From a bacterium (lineage in GTDB: Bacteria; Chloroflexota; Dormibacteria; UBA8260; Bog-877), in NCBI GenBank assembly GCA_021802115.1, contig JAKABA010000034.1, forward strand, positions 1 through 29,631: a stretch of DNA of 29,631 nucleotides, given 5' to 3'. Below the pieces are notes generated by a model. It had not been told where the DNA came from and did no database searches. It saw only the letters and a list, made by a program, of their open reading frames with translations. This document shows positions 5,761 through 12,881 of this stretch, piece after piece (within the stretch, counting starts at the first letter, position 1; the number at the start of each line of letters is the position of its first letter). The translations under genes were made by a program, and so were the position numbers.

Positions 5761-8181
5761 TCAGAGCCGGCGCACCAGATCGCGCTCCAGGCTCTGCCGG
5801 GCGCGCTGGACCGCCGGGAGCAGCGGCCAGCCCGCCAGTCCCTGCTCCAGCTGCCGGCAGAGCGCGTAGCCGGACTTGGTGGCTCGGACCGCGTCCCCGA
5901 CATCGACTCCCGGTGGGGGCTGCAGCTCGGTCAGGGGCACCCCTCGACTCCAGTTGTAGACGAACTCGACGTAGTCCAGTGACGGGGGCCGGCTCTCCGC
6001 GATCCCCGCCTCCTGTTCCCGCTCGGCCAGCTCCCGTTGCGCCTGTCGCAGACGGTGCGCCAGCTGCTCGATCCGGCGGGTGGGCATTCGTCGCCGGGGG
6101 GCAGCCCGGCCCGGGTTGCGGTCGTCAGCGGCCAGCATGACCAGCACCGCGCAGATCTCCTCCGGCTCGAGTCCAGTGAGCCAGCCCTGCAGCACCGCCT
6201 GGGACACCAGCAGGGTGTTTTCGCCGTAGACACTGGCCGCCAGCAGCCCCAACCGGGTCGGCTGATCGTGCTCCAGATGTCCCAGCTCGCTCAGCACTTG
6301 ACGGTAGGCACGCAGCTGGTCGCGGAACTCGTGCTGGCGCTCTCGGGCAGTCGCTTCAGCGCTCAGCAGCGACTGCTCCAGCTCTCGCACCTCCTGCTGG
6401 CATGCCTGGTGTTCGCCCAGCAGCGGACAGTGTCGGCAGGGGGACGCCGCCCACCGCTTCTCCTGTTCGTGGATGGCTCGGCGGGCATGCTCCAGCCTGC
6501 CCCCGGGGTCGCGAGTGTCGGCCCCATAACGACCTCCCCGGCGGTCTCGGAAGTGTTGGCGGCGGAGCTGGCGGGCGTCCGCGCGCGCCTTGTCGAGCGC
6601 CTGCTTGGCCCCCAGAAACTGGGAGAGGGTGCGTTCGCTGCAGCGCACCTTGGGGTGGTGGAACTGGCGCCGGCGGAGATCCTCGAGGCGGTCCTCCAGG
6701 TTTGGTCGGCGGGCCCGGAAGTCATCCAGAGCCTGGAGCCGCTGGTACTGCCCGAAGGACTGCTCCAGGAGCTCCTCAGACTGCTCCGGAGTATGCCGAC
6801 GGAGCAGGTTGAGGGTCATGTTGTAGGTGGGCGCGAACTTGGACTCGACCGCCATGTCGTTGCCCAAAAGGGTCTCGCAGATCACTCCCAGGTCCACCTC
6901 CGGGTCACGCAGGATGACGCCGTGGCCGATGGAGTCGATGCCGCGGCGCCCGGCCCTGCCCAGGAGCTGGCTGAGCTGGCCCGAGCGCAGCGGGGCAAAG
7001 TTCTGGCCGTCGAATTTTGTGAACGTCGAGATGACGCAGGCGCGGGCCGGCATGTTGAGCCCCAGCGCCAGCGTCTCGGTGGCGAAAACGACCTTGAGCA
7101 GGCCCTTCTGGAAGAGCTCCTCGACGGTTTCCTTGACGTAGGGCAGGAGCCCGGCGTGGTGGACCGCCACCCCCGCGCGCAGCATTTCCATGTTCAGCCC
7201 GGAGCTGTAGACGGCGGCCTCCTGGGGATCGTCCACGGCCGCCAGGCGCTCGGTCAGGACGTCGTCGATGGCGAACTTCTCCTCCAGGCTGGTCAGGTCG
7301 AGATGGTGGGTGGCGCACCGCGAGAGCGCCTCCCGGCAGCCCTTGCGGGAGAAGATGAAGTAGATCGCGGGGAGCATGTCCTGGACTCGCAGCTCCTCGA
7401 TGATCCGCAGCAGGTCGTTCTCCGCGGCCAGCACCGCCCGGTTGCCATAGAAGCGCCGGTCGCCCGCCGCCTCCCTGCCCGCCGCCTCCAGGGTGGCGCG
7501 ATCGAGCTGCCCCCGCGAGTCCAACAGCGGCAGCATCTGGTTCCGCACGCCCAGCCAGGTGCGGAGCTCGACTGGCCGGTCGGTCCGGAGCACCACCGCC
7601 ATCGGCCCCCGTCGCTGTGTCATCCAGGCCGCCACGTCATCGACGTTGGTGATGGTGGCGGACAGGCCGATGAACCTGATGTGAGCCGGGGCCTGGATGA
7701 TGACCTCCTCCCAGACCGTGCCCCGCGGATACTCGTCGATGTAGTGGATCTCGTCCAGGATCACCCAGCGCACCTGGGCCAGCGAAGAGGGGTCATCGTA
7801 GATCAGGTTGCGCAGGATCTCGGTGGTCATGACCACCACGGGGGCCTCGGGGTGGATCGAGGTCTCGCCCGTGACCAAGCCCACCTGCTGGGCTCCGTAG
7901 CGGCGGCACAGGTCGCCGTACTTCTGGTTGGAGAGGGCCTTGAGCGGAGTGGTGTAGAGCACCCGCTCGCCACAGGACCGGTCGCCCGCCGCCAGGCAGC
8001 GCCAGATCGCCCACTCGGCGACCACGGTCTTGCCGCTGCTGGTGGGGGCGCTGACCAGAACCCCCTGGTGGCGGCCGAGGGCCTCGATCGCCTGGCGCTG
8101 GAAGGGATCGAGCAAGAACGGGAGCGAGCCCTCGAACTCGGCCAGGTCGACGCTCCCAGCGGAGCGCTCGACCGCGGTCAC
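5761..8181 (-). CDS. Ski2/Mtr4-like (HelY-type) superfamily 2 RNA helicase
   Basis: An 806-aa ATP-dependent helicase. Visible motifs are Walker A APTSSGKT (45-52), TTPLKALSNQK (Ia), the DEIH box (143-146), SAT (174-176), a second RecA domain with VVFATETLALGLNMPA, and motif VI QLLGRAGRRG. A long charged helical insert with two Cys clusters (CRHC and, seven residues on, a single C) follows, then a C-terminal DSHCT-like helical region. Bacterial members of this Ski2 branch resemble mycobacterial HelY and eukaryotic Mtr4/Ski2, which unwind RNA for exonucleolytic decay. The substrate here is inferred only from the family. The GTG start overlaps the lgt stop as GTGA, so translation is probably coupled to the membrane-lipoprotein gene upstream. 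Confidence 0.93.
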   Translation of the reverse strand: MTAVERSAGSVDLAEFEGSLPFLLDPFQRQAIEALGRHQGVLVSAPTSSGKTVVAEWAIWRCLAAGDRSCGERVLYTTPLKALSNQKYGDLCRRYGAQQVGLVTGETSIHPEAPVVVMTTEILRNLIYDDPSSLAQVRWVILDEIHYIDEYPRGTVWEEVIIQAPAHIRFIGLSATITNVDDVAAWMTQRRGPMAVVLRTDRPVELRTWLGVRNQMLPLLDSRGQLDRATLEAAGREAAGDRRFYGNRAVLAAENDLLRIIEELRVQDMLPAIYFIFSRKGCREALSRCATHHLDLTSLEEKFAIDDVLTERLAAVDDPQEAAVYSSGLNMEMLRAGVAVHHAGLLPYVKETVEELFQKGLLKVVFATETLALGLNMPARACVISTFTKFDGQNFAPLRSGQLSQLLGRAGRRGIDSIGHGVILRDPEVDLGVICETLLGNDMAVESKFAPTYNMTLNLLRRHTPEQSEELLEQSFGQYQRLQALDDFRARRPNLEDRLEDLRRRQFHHPKVRCSERTLSQFLGAKQALDKARADARQLRRQHFRDRRGGRYGADTRDPGGRLEHARRAIHEQEKRWAASPCRHCPLLGEHQACQQEVRELEQSLLSAEATARERQHEFRDQLRAYRQVLSELGHLEHDQPTRLGLLAASVYGENTLLVSQAVLQGWLTGLEPEEICAVLVMLAADDRNPGRAAPRRRMPTRRIEQLAHRLRQAQRELAEREQEAGIAESRPPSLDYVEFVYNWSRGVPLTELQPPPGVDVGDAVRATKSGYALCRQLEQGLAGWPLLPAVQRARQSLERDLVRRL

Positions 8182-9023
8182 TCCGGGGTGGGCGCTGGCG
8201 GTGGCTCAGGGGCCGGCGACGGTCGCGGGTTGGTCCTGTACCAGGCGTAGATCAGCAGCGGCACACCCAACACCAGGACTCCAATTGACGTCAGCTGAGT
8301 CTGCTTCAGGCCGAAGGCGATGATGGGGACATTGACCGGGTTGCGCAGGAAGAATAGCCCGAACTGGGTGATCGGGTAGATGATGATGTAGGTGATGCCG
8401 ATCCAGCCGTCGGGCACCTGGCGTTTGCGCAGGTAGACCAGCAGGCCAAGGACCATCAGGATGAGGATCGCCTCGTAGGCGGCCGCGGGCTGGTAGGCGA
8501 CGTCCAGCCGGGGGGCGAAGGTGTGCGGGTTGGTGTACGCGGTGGCCCACGGCAGGTTGGATGGGTAGCCCAGGATGTCCCCGTTGATGACGTTCCCGAT
8601 CCGACCGATGGGTTGGCCCACGGCGGCGAAGAACGCGGCCGCGTCGAGCAGGATCCAGAAGCTCACCTTCTCGCGCCAGGCCAAGAAGAGCATGGTCGCG
8701 GCCGCCAGGAAGATGGCTCCGAAGAAGGCCATCCCGCCATTCCAAAAGGCCAGGATCTGGGCGGGGTGGGTGATGTAGTAGAGGGCGCCCGACTGCAGGT
8801 CATAGAACAGGCGCCCTCCGATCAGGCCGGCGATGACCGCCCAGAAGGCGATCCAACTGGTCTTGCTCCGGGGTATGCCGTGGCGCTCGGCATAGGGCAG
8901 CGCGACCTGGAGGCCGACCAAGATGGCGACCGCGTAGCCGACCCCGTACCAGTGGATGGTGAGCGGCCCCAGGTGGAAGATCGGGTCGATCCCAATCTTG
9001 ATTACCGCGACCAGCGGGCTCAC
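8178..9023 (-). CDS. lgt: Prolipoprotein diacylglyceryl transferase
   Basis: A 281-aa seven-helix inner-membrane enzyme. It transfers diacylglycerol from phosphatidylglycerol to the lipobox Cys of prolipoproteins, the first step of lipoprotein maturation. The Lgt signature is present as GRIGNVINGDILG (140-152) with its conserved Arg and Asn, along with WYGVGY near the N-terminus and ITYIIIYPITQFGLFFLR in the penultimate segment. The motif that in E. coli contains an important His (GGMSFHGG) reads GGMAFFGA here (96-103), so the His is Phe. Actinobacterial enzymes also depart from His at this point, so activity is still likely. The GTG start overlaps the DUF503 stop and the stop overlaps the helicase start, both as GTGA, which places it firmly in the DUF503-lgt-helicase operon. 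Confidence 0.95.
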   Translation of the reverse strand: MSPLVAVIKIGIDPIFHLGPLTIHWYGVGYAVAILVGLQVALPYAERHGIPRSKTSWIAFWAVIAGLIGGRLFYDLQSGALYYITHPAQILAFWNGGMAFFGAIFLAAATMLFLAWREKVSFWILLDAAAFFAAVGQPIGRIGNVINGDILGYPSNLPWATAYTNPHTFAPRLDVAYQPAAAYEAILILMVLGLLVYLRKRQVPDGWIGITYIIIYPITQFGLFFLRNPVNVPIIAFGLKQTQLTSIGVLVLGVPLLIYAWYRTNPRPSPAPEPPPAPTPE

Positions 9024-9316
9024 AGGCGAATCAACTCAATGTCCTGCCGGGTCAGTAGCGCTTCGCCGCCGCCGCCGTCCTCGGCCACCCAGTCGGCCAC
9101 CTTGCGCAGCATCTGCTCGGCATGCCGACCGTCGTTGCTGACGCAGGTGACCCCGATCACCGCCAACTGCCAACTGTCCAAGCTATCCACCTCCGCGACC
9201 GCGATGTTGAAGGTTCGCCGCATCCTGGCGGTCAGCGAACTCACCACCTGACGCTTGGCCTTGAGTGACTGACTATCGGGGAGATGGAGCGTGAGCACCA
9301 GGCTGCCGATCACCAC
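9020..9316 (-). CDS. DUF503 (YlxP-like) small protein
   Basis: A 98-aa protein of the DUF503 family, recognisable from the N-terminal block VLTLHLPDSQSLKAKRQVVSSLTARMRRTFNIAVAEVDS and the following QLAVIGVTCVSND strand. Members are small ferredoxin-like alpha/beta proteins, in Bacillus often sited near infB/rbfA (YlxP) and thought to work around ribosomes or RNA. Their exact role is unsettled. The GTG start at 9316 lies exactly six bases after TAAACT, suggesting it heads a leaderless operon. The stop overlaps the lgt GTG. Co-transcription with a Ski2-like RNA helicase is consistent with an RNA-related function, but this is inference. Confidence 0.85.
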   Translation of the reverse strand: MVIGSLVLTLHLPDSQSLKAKRQVVSSLTARMRRTFNIAVAEVDSLDSWQLAVIGVTCVSNDGRHAEQMLRKVADWVAEDGGGGEALLTRQDIELIRL

Positions 9317-9328
9317 CCGGGTAGTTTA
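9317..9328 (-). promoter_or_regulatory. Leaderless-type promoter of the DUF503-lgt-helicase operon
   Basis: On the minus strand TAAACT (9328-9323) is followed by ACCCGG and then the GTG start at 9316. TANNNT with a six-base spacer before RTG is the arrangement of leaderless transcripts in actinobacteria and relatives. No Shine-Dalgarno sequence is found between them. The extended string AAACTACCCGG is shared with the reductase upstream region. No -35 of note. Confidence 0.5.
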
Positions 9329-9396
9329 GGAACTCTCACCTCGGGTCCCCTGAAGCGGACTCAGGCAAGTGGGTGGGCGTCTCGAACCGGGACGGC

Positions 9397-9963
9397 TCAG
9401 CCCATCTGCCGGAGCATCTGCACCGCCACGTTCTGGCGCCGCTCCTGGCCCACCGTGGTGGTGGCGCCGTGGCCGGGGTAGATAACGGTGTTCTCCGGCA
9501 GCACCAGCAACTTCGAAAGCACCGCCATCAGCTGGCGGGACAGGTCGATGTCCGGTAGGTCGGTCGGTCCCAGGTCCCCGGCGCGCAGGGTATCCCCGGT
9601 GAAGAGGTGGTTGCCGACCTTGAAGCAAAGGCTGCCCGGGCTGTGGCCAGGAGTGAACAGGACCTCCAGCTCGAAGTCGCCGAAGGCGATTCGATCACCG
9701 TCGACCAAGTAGCGCTCGGCCGAGCGCAGGTAGGCCTTGGCGTCCAGCAGGCTGAGGGCGGTCTCTCCCCCGACCGCGGCCTTGACCTCATCCTTGGCGC
9801 CGGCGTGGTTGCGGTGGCCGTGGGTGCACAGGATGTGGCTCACGGTCAGTCCCTGGCACTGACTGACGATCTTGGCCGGGTCAGCCCCGGGGTCGATCAC
9901 CACCGCCTCCTGGCCGCGGGCACACGCCACCACGTAGCAGTTGCTGGGCTGGGTACCATCCAC
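9397..9963 (-). CDS. Metallo-beta-lactamase fold hydrolase (glyoxalase II-like), Asp to Asn in the metal motif
   Basis: At least 188 aa of the MBL/glyoxalase II-like family, typically thioester, persulfide or lactone hydrolases. Metal-ligand positions are visible: THGHRNH (47-53), H107 in FTPGHSPGS, D124 in FTGDTL, and H165 in YPGHGATT. The canonical motif is THxHxDH, but here the Asp, a ligand of the second metal, is Asn (N52, codon AAC), so metal loading or activity may differ. The start is also odd. The family normally begins with a strand such as LQIARLxV, and that strand is encoded just upstream in frame (LQIARVKV) behind a CTG codon at 9984, with no ATG, GTG or TTG. The listed GTG start would remove it. 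It follows the parA/113-aa pair by a short gap. Confidence 0.82.
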   Translation of the reverse strand: MDGTQPSNCYVVACARGQEAVVIDPGADPAKIVSQCQGLTVSHILCTHGHRNHAGAKDEVKAAVGGETALSLLDAKAYLRSAERYLVDGDRIAFGDFELEVLFTPGHSPGSLCFKVGNHLFTGDTLRAGDLGPTDLPDIDLSRQLMAVLSKLLVLPENTVIYPGHGATTTVGQERRQNVAVQMLRQMG

Positions 9964-10007
9964 CTTGACCCGGGCGATCTGCAGCCGGGGCCGGGGGGAG
10001 GGCGTGC

Positions 10008-10349
10008 TCAGAGACGTTCCTCGCGCTGCTGGGTGAGCTTCTGGCGGAGCGCCTCCAGCTCTTCGAACTCCTCCAGCGGAGGCTTGGGCAGACGCTGATA
10101 GGAGTGGGGGAACTTGGCGTGCTGGAGCGCACCCAAGAGCAGCTCGACATCGTTCTCGGTGAGCCGGTAAAGGTGCCCCTGCGGAGCGGTGGTGGGGATT
10201 GCCTCGGTCACCAGCTGGGGCTCGCGCTCCCGGGGCTCGAGCAGGAGCTCGGCGGGTTCGCCGGCTTCGCTTCCAGGCTCGCGCGGGGGCACCTTGGTGG
10301 GCTGGAACAGCTGCGCCGAGCCCGCCAGGCTGGCCCGTTTGAAGGCCAT
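10008..10349 (-). CDS. Small basic/coiled-coil protein coupled to ParA
   Basis: A 113-aa protein with no family I can name. The N-terminus is short and basic (MAFKRASLAGSAQLF), the middle (about 20-55) is Pro/Glu-rich and probably disordered, and a small folded segment follows (about 56-90, HLYRLTENDVELLLGALQHAKFPHS). The last 25 residues form a charged heptad-like helix (EEFEELEALRQKLTQQREERL). The ATG lies one base after the parA stop, so the two are translated together. Partners of orphan ParA-type ATPases (ParB, McdB, PpfA-type adaptors) often carry a basic N-terminal peptide that stimulates ParA plus a multimerising region. This layout fits that role, but it is inference from context and architecture. 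The frame is open further upstream, but that part overlaps parA and is discarded. Confidence 0.7.
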   Translation of the reverse strand: MAFKRASLAGSAQLFQPTKVPPREPGSEAGEPAELLLEPREREPQLVTEAIPTTAPQGHLYRLTENDVELLLGALQHAKFPHSYQRLPKPPLEEFEELEALRQKLTQQREERL

Positions 10350-10350
10350 C

Positions 10351-11154
10351 TCAGTTCGCCTCCCGGCTGCTGAGGACGAAGTCGGCAAGTTGGCGGTAGG
10401 CGGTGGCCCCATCCGAATCCTTGGCGTATTGCAGGATCGACTGGCCGGCCAGAGGACACTCCGCAAAGCGGATACTGTCGCCCACCTGGAAGGGGTAGAC
10501 CAGGTTCCCAAAGTTCGCCTGCACTTCGCGCAGGACCTCGTTGGCATGGACGGTGCGGCCCTTGTGGATGGTGGGCAGGATCCCGTGGATGTGGAGCCGC
10601 GGATTGAGCTTGGTCCGAACTCGTTCGATGGTCCGCTGCAACTGCTCCATGCCCTTCATCCCGAAGTACTCGCACTGGAGCGGGATGATCACGTCGGTGG
10701 CGACGACCAGCGCGTTGATCGCCAGCAATCCCAAGGAGGGAGGGCAGTCGATGATGATGAAGTCGTAGTCGGCCATCACGGGATGCAGCTTCTCCCGCAG
10801 CACCGATTCACGCCCGATTTCGGTCACCAGCTGGAGCTCGGCCCCGGCCAGCTCCACGTTGGCGGGCAGAAAGTCCACCCCCACGCCAGGGGAGTGGAGC
10901 CGGATGTCCTCAGCTGTGACATTGTGCTCACAGAGCATGTCGTAGACCGTGACTCGAAGCTCGTCGGGTTTGGCCACCCCCATGTTAACCGTGAGGTGGC
11001 CCTGGGGGTCCAGGTCCACGCAGAGCACCCGGGCGCCCCGTTCCGCCAGGGCGCTGCCCAGGTTGACGGCGGTGGTGGTCTTGCCGACGCCACCCTTCTG
11101 GTTGGCCACGGCGAACACCTGAACCTCAGGGGCGGAATGGTGATTTGAGGACAT
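10351..11154 (-). CDS. parA: ParA/Soj-type partition ATPase
   Basis: A 267-aa Walker ATPase. The deviant Walker A KGGVGKTT (20-27) has the signature Lys at K20 as well as K25. The switch region reads DLDPQGHLTVNMG and Walker B FIIIDCPPS, and IPLQCEYFGMKGMEQL is typical of Soj/ParA. These proteins bind DNA non-specifically as ATP dimers and position chromosomes, plasmids or cell structures. The true start is the ATG at 11154. The frame runs on to 11526, but that part does not resemble the family. No parB or parS-like site is visible in the window. The gene is instead followed immediately by the 113-aa protein and then an MBL-fold gene. A TATGAT -10-like hexamer lies about 60 bp upstream, in the shared divergent region with the TPR gene. 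Confidence 0.93.
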   Translation of the reverse strand: MSSNHHSAPEVQVFAVANQKGGVGKTTTAVNLGSALAERGARVLCVDLDPQGHLTVNMGVAKPDELRVTVYDMLCEHNVTAEDIRLHSPGVGVDFLPANVELAGAELQLVTEIGRESVLREKLHPVMADYDFIIIDCPPSLGLLAINALVVATDVIIPLQCEYFGMKGMEQLQRTIERVRTKLNPRLHIHGILPTIHKGRTVHANEVLREVQANFGNLVYPFQVGDSIRFAECPLAGQSILQYAKDSDGATAYRQLADFVLSSREAN

Positions 11155-11215
11155 GTCGGGCCGAACCTCGATGGGACACCCGGTCGCCTGTGACCGGTCT
11201 GGTGAGCCCGCCGCT

Positions 11216-11221
11216 ATCATA
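11216..11221 (-). promoter_or_regulatory. -10-like hexamer of parA
   Basis: TATGAT on the minus strand, five of six bases matching TATAAT, lies in the divergent region between parA and the TPR gene. It predicts a leader of roughly 55 nt before the parA ATG at 11154. The -35 is not recognisable. Confidence 0.35.
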
Positions 11222-11277
11222 TGGCCGCCCGCCGGTGCGGAGGGTGGCACCGCAAGGCAATTATCCCCAGTTCCTCG

Positions 11278-11307
11278 TTGCATCCCGGCCGGGCCGACCG
11301 GTACATT
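11278..11307 (+). promoter_or_regulatory. Promoter of the TPR-protein gene
   Basis: TTGCAT (11278-11283), an 18-base spacer and TACATT (11302-11307) form a plausible vegetative promoter, giving a leader of about 70 nt. The leader ends in a strong AAGGAG (11367-11372) ten bases before the TTG start at 11383. A perfect 6-bp hairpin (11233-11238 with 11247-11252) lies just upstream. Confidence 0.4.
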
Positions 11308-11382
11308 GCAGATCCCCTGCTCTGCCCGGGCCGCGCCGGAATCGACCGAAACCGACCCCCCGACACAAGGAGATCTGCCCTC

Positions 11383-12246
11383 TTGGCCGAACGCACCGAA
11401 CCGCCCAAGTCCAAGGTGCAGTCCGTCGACTACGCGATCCAGTTGGCGCTGGCCTCCAAGTGGGAGGAGGCGGTGGCTGTGAACCAGGAGCTGCTGGCCA
11501 GGTTCGGGGCCGATGCTGACACCCACAACCGGCTGGGCAAGGCCCTGCTCGAGCTGGGGCAGTGGTCCGAGGCGGAGGCGTCGTATCGAGCTGCGCTAGA
11601 GCTAAATCCACTCAACCAGATCGCCCAGCGACAGCTGGCCAAACTTCGGGATCGGCAGGGTGGAGCGGGCGGCAAGGTCCCGGTGGCCGCTGCCCTTGAC
11701 ATCAAGTTCTTCACTGAGGAGCCCGGCAAGACCGTGCTCACCCGGGTGGTTGCGGAGTCCGACGCGTCCTCCTTGAGGGTGGCTCCCGGGGAGCCCATCG
11801 AACTGGTCATTGGGTCTGGGCAGGTGGCGGTGCGGAGCGTCCGCGGAGTGGAGGTCGGCACCCTCGAGCCCCGCATAGCGCAGCGCCTGCGGCGCATGGT
11901 GGATGGCGGCAATCGTTACGCCGGGGCGGTAGCTCACGTCGACCAGAGTTCGGTCCAGGTGATTCTGCGCGAGATCTACCAGGCGCCAGCGATGGTGGGG
12001 ACGGTTTCCTTCCCGGTCCGCAAGGGACGTGAGCAGGACTACCGCCCCTACGCCAAGGAGACTCTGCTGGCCAGGAACGAGGAACCGGTCGTCATCGACG
12101 ACGACGATGCCGAGCCTCTGGCGCCCCGGTCCCCCCGGACCACGGATGACATGGAGGAGGGCTTCGGGGATTTCGAGGAGATGGATGACCCCGCCGACGG
12201 CCCGAGCCTGGATGATGACGGCGACGAAGCTGAGGACGACTACTGA
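11383..12246 (+). CDS. TPR protein with acidic C-terminal tail
   Basis: A 287-aa cytosolic protein. Residues about 13-79 form two tetratricopeptide-like helical repeats (WEEAVAVNQELLARFG and NRLGKALLELGQWSEAEASYRAALELNP). Residues about 100-215 form a beta-rich globular domain (IKFFTEEPGKTVLTRVVAE through MVGTVSFPVRKGREQDYRP). The tail from about 230 is strongly acidic, with Asp/Glu runs. TPRs mediate protein-protein contact, and the acidic tail could mimic nucleic acid or bind basic partners. No enzyme motif is visible. I chose the TTG at 11383 because AAGGAG stands ten bases before it and the frame upstream is unlike the rest. It is transcribed divergently from parA, which may mean shared control. 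Confidence 0.8.
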   Translation: MAERTEPPKSKVQSVDYAIQLALASKWEEAVAVNQELLARFGADADTHNRLGKALLELGQWSEAEASYRAALELNPLNQIAQRQLAKLRDRQGGAGGKVPVAAALDIKFFTEEPGKTVLTRVVAESDASSLRVAPGEPIELVIGSGQVAVRSVRGVEVGTLEPRIAQRLRRMVDGGNRYAGAVAHVDQSSVQVILREIYQAPAMVGTVSFPVRKGREQDYRPYAKETLLARNEEPVVIDDDDAEPLAPRSPRTTDDMEEGFGDFEEMDDPADGPSLDDDGDEAEDDY

Positions 12247-12254
12247 GCGAGGAG

Positions 12255-12272
12255 CGCTGGCCCCGGCCAGCG
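12255..12272. terminator. Bidirectional hairpin between convergent genes
   Basis: CGCTGGCC and GGCCAGCG form a perfect 8-bp stem around a CC loop, nine bases after the TPR-gene stop and 30 bases from the stop of the convergent Lrp gene. Its symmetry suits termination from both sides, though no U-tract follows. Confidence 0.55.
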
Positions 12273-12302
12273 TCCACCCGATCCGGCCGACCGTCGGTCA
12301 GG

Positions 12303-12779
12303 TCAGGGGCGGCTCACCGGGGCTGGTTGGTCTACCGGCCACAGCAAAGGCCTCTCAAAACAAGAGCGAAGGACCACTGAGGAGCGGCTGGTGAGCCCGG
12401 CGTGCTCATCTCGCAGCTGACGCAGGAAGGTCGCCAGCCCGGTCGGCGAGGAGACCCTGACCTTGGCCACGTAGCAGTCCTCGCCGGCCACTTCGTGAAG
12501 CTCGAGAACGTCCGGGCTCGCCGTCAGCCGGGCCTCCAGGCGTCGGCGCTCGTCGCCACTCCCGTCCAGACGCAGGAAGACTAGGGCGGCGGTCGATCGC
12601 TCCACCTGGTCAGGGTCGACGATCGCGGTGTAGCCTCTGATCACCCCGGCTGTCTCCAGCTTGTGCATGCGGTCATGCACGGCCGGAGCGGAGAGCCCAA
12701 CCCGTTCTCCCAGCGCGGCTAGGGTCATTCGCCCACTGCCCACGACCGCAGCCAGAAGCCGCCGGTCGATCTCGTCCAT
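12303..12779 (-). CDS. Lrp/AsnC family transcriptional regulator
   Basis: A 158-aa regulator. Residues 1-60 form the AsnC-type winged HTH (MDEIDRRLLAAVVGSGRMTLAALGERVGLSAPAVHDRMHKLETAGVIRGYTA), and the RAM ligand-binding domain follows, with the ELHEVAGEDCYVAKVRV strand characteristic of the family. Such proteins bind amino acids and assemble as octamers to control transport or metabolism genes. The ATG at 12779 is the family-typical start. The frame extends upstream, but only into the promoter. It is divergent from an EamA-type exporter with about 100 bp between them, and Lrp/AsnC regulators often control exactly such amino-acid or metabolite exporters next door. Autoregulation is likely, but the ligand is unknown. 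Confidence 0.92.
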   Translation of the reverse strand: MDEIDRRLLAAVVGSGRMTLAALGERVGLSAPAVHDRMHKLETAGVIRGYTAIVDPDQVERSTAALVFLRLDGSGDERRRLEARLTASPDVLELHEVAGEDCYVAKVRVSSPTGLATFLRQLRDEHAGLTSRSSVVLRSCFERPLLWPVDQPAPVSRP

Positions 12780-12787
12780 GAAAGCAC

Positions 12788-12816
12788 AGTTTGACTTAAC
12801 TTTCCAAGCTTGTCCA
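12788..12816 (-). promoter_or_regulatory. Promoter of the Lrp/AsnC gene
   Basis: On the minus strand TGGACA (12816-12811), a 17-base spacer and CAAACT (12793-12788) precede the ATG by eight bases, giving a very short or absent leader. Five of six -35 bases match TTGACA. It overlaps the plus-strand upstream region of the exporter, so one regulator could block both. Confidence 0.5.
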
Positions 12817-12818
12817 GC

Positions 12819-12824
12819 TAAACT
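12819..12824 (+). promoter_or_regulatory. -10-like hexamer of the EamA exporter gene
   Basis: TAAACT on the plus strand lies about 57 bases before the GTG start at 12882, beside the oppositely directed promoter of the regulator gene. The -35 is weak (TAACTT at a 17-base spacing). Confidence 0.35.
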
Positions 12825-12881
12825 GGCTTCCAATCTTCAGCCAGGCTACGGGACGCGCAATTGATCTTCGGAAGGATGCGG

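Noticed and set aside
6037..8250. 737-codon plus-strand ORF opposite the helicase
   Set aside because: It runs antisense to a gene with all helicase motifs and has low-complexity composition. Long antisense frames are common at this GC content.
10189..11148. 319-codon plus-strand ORF opposite parA
   Set aside because: Antisense to an intact ParA with Walker A and B motifs, and without any recognisable family pattern.
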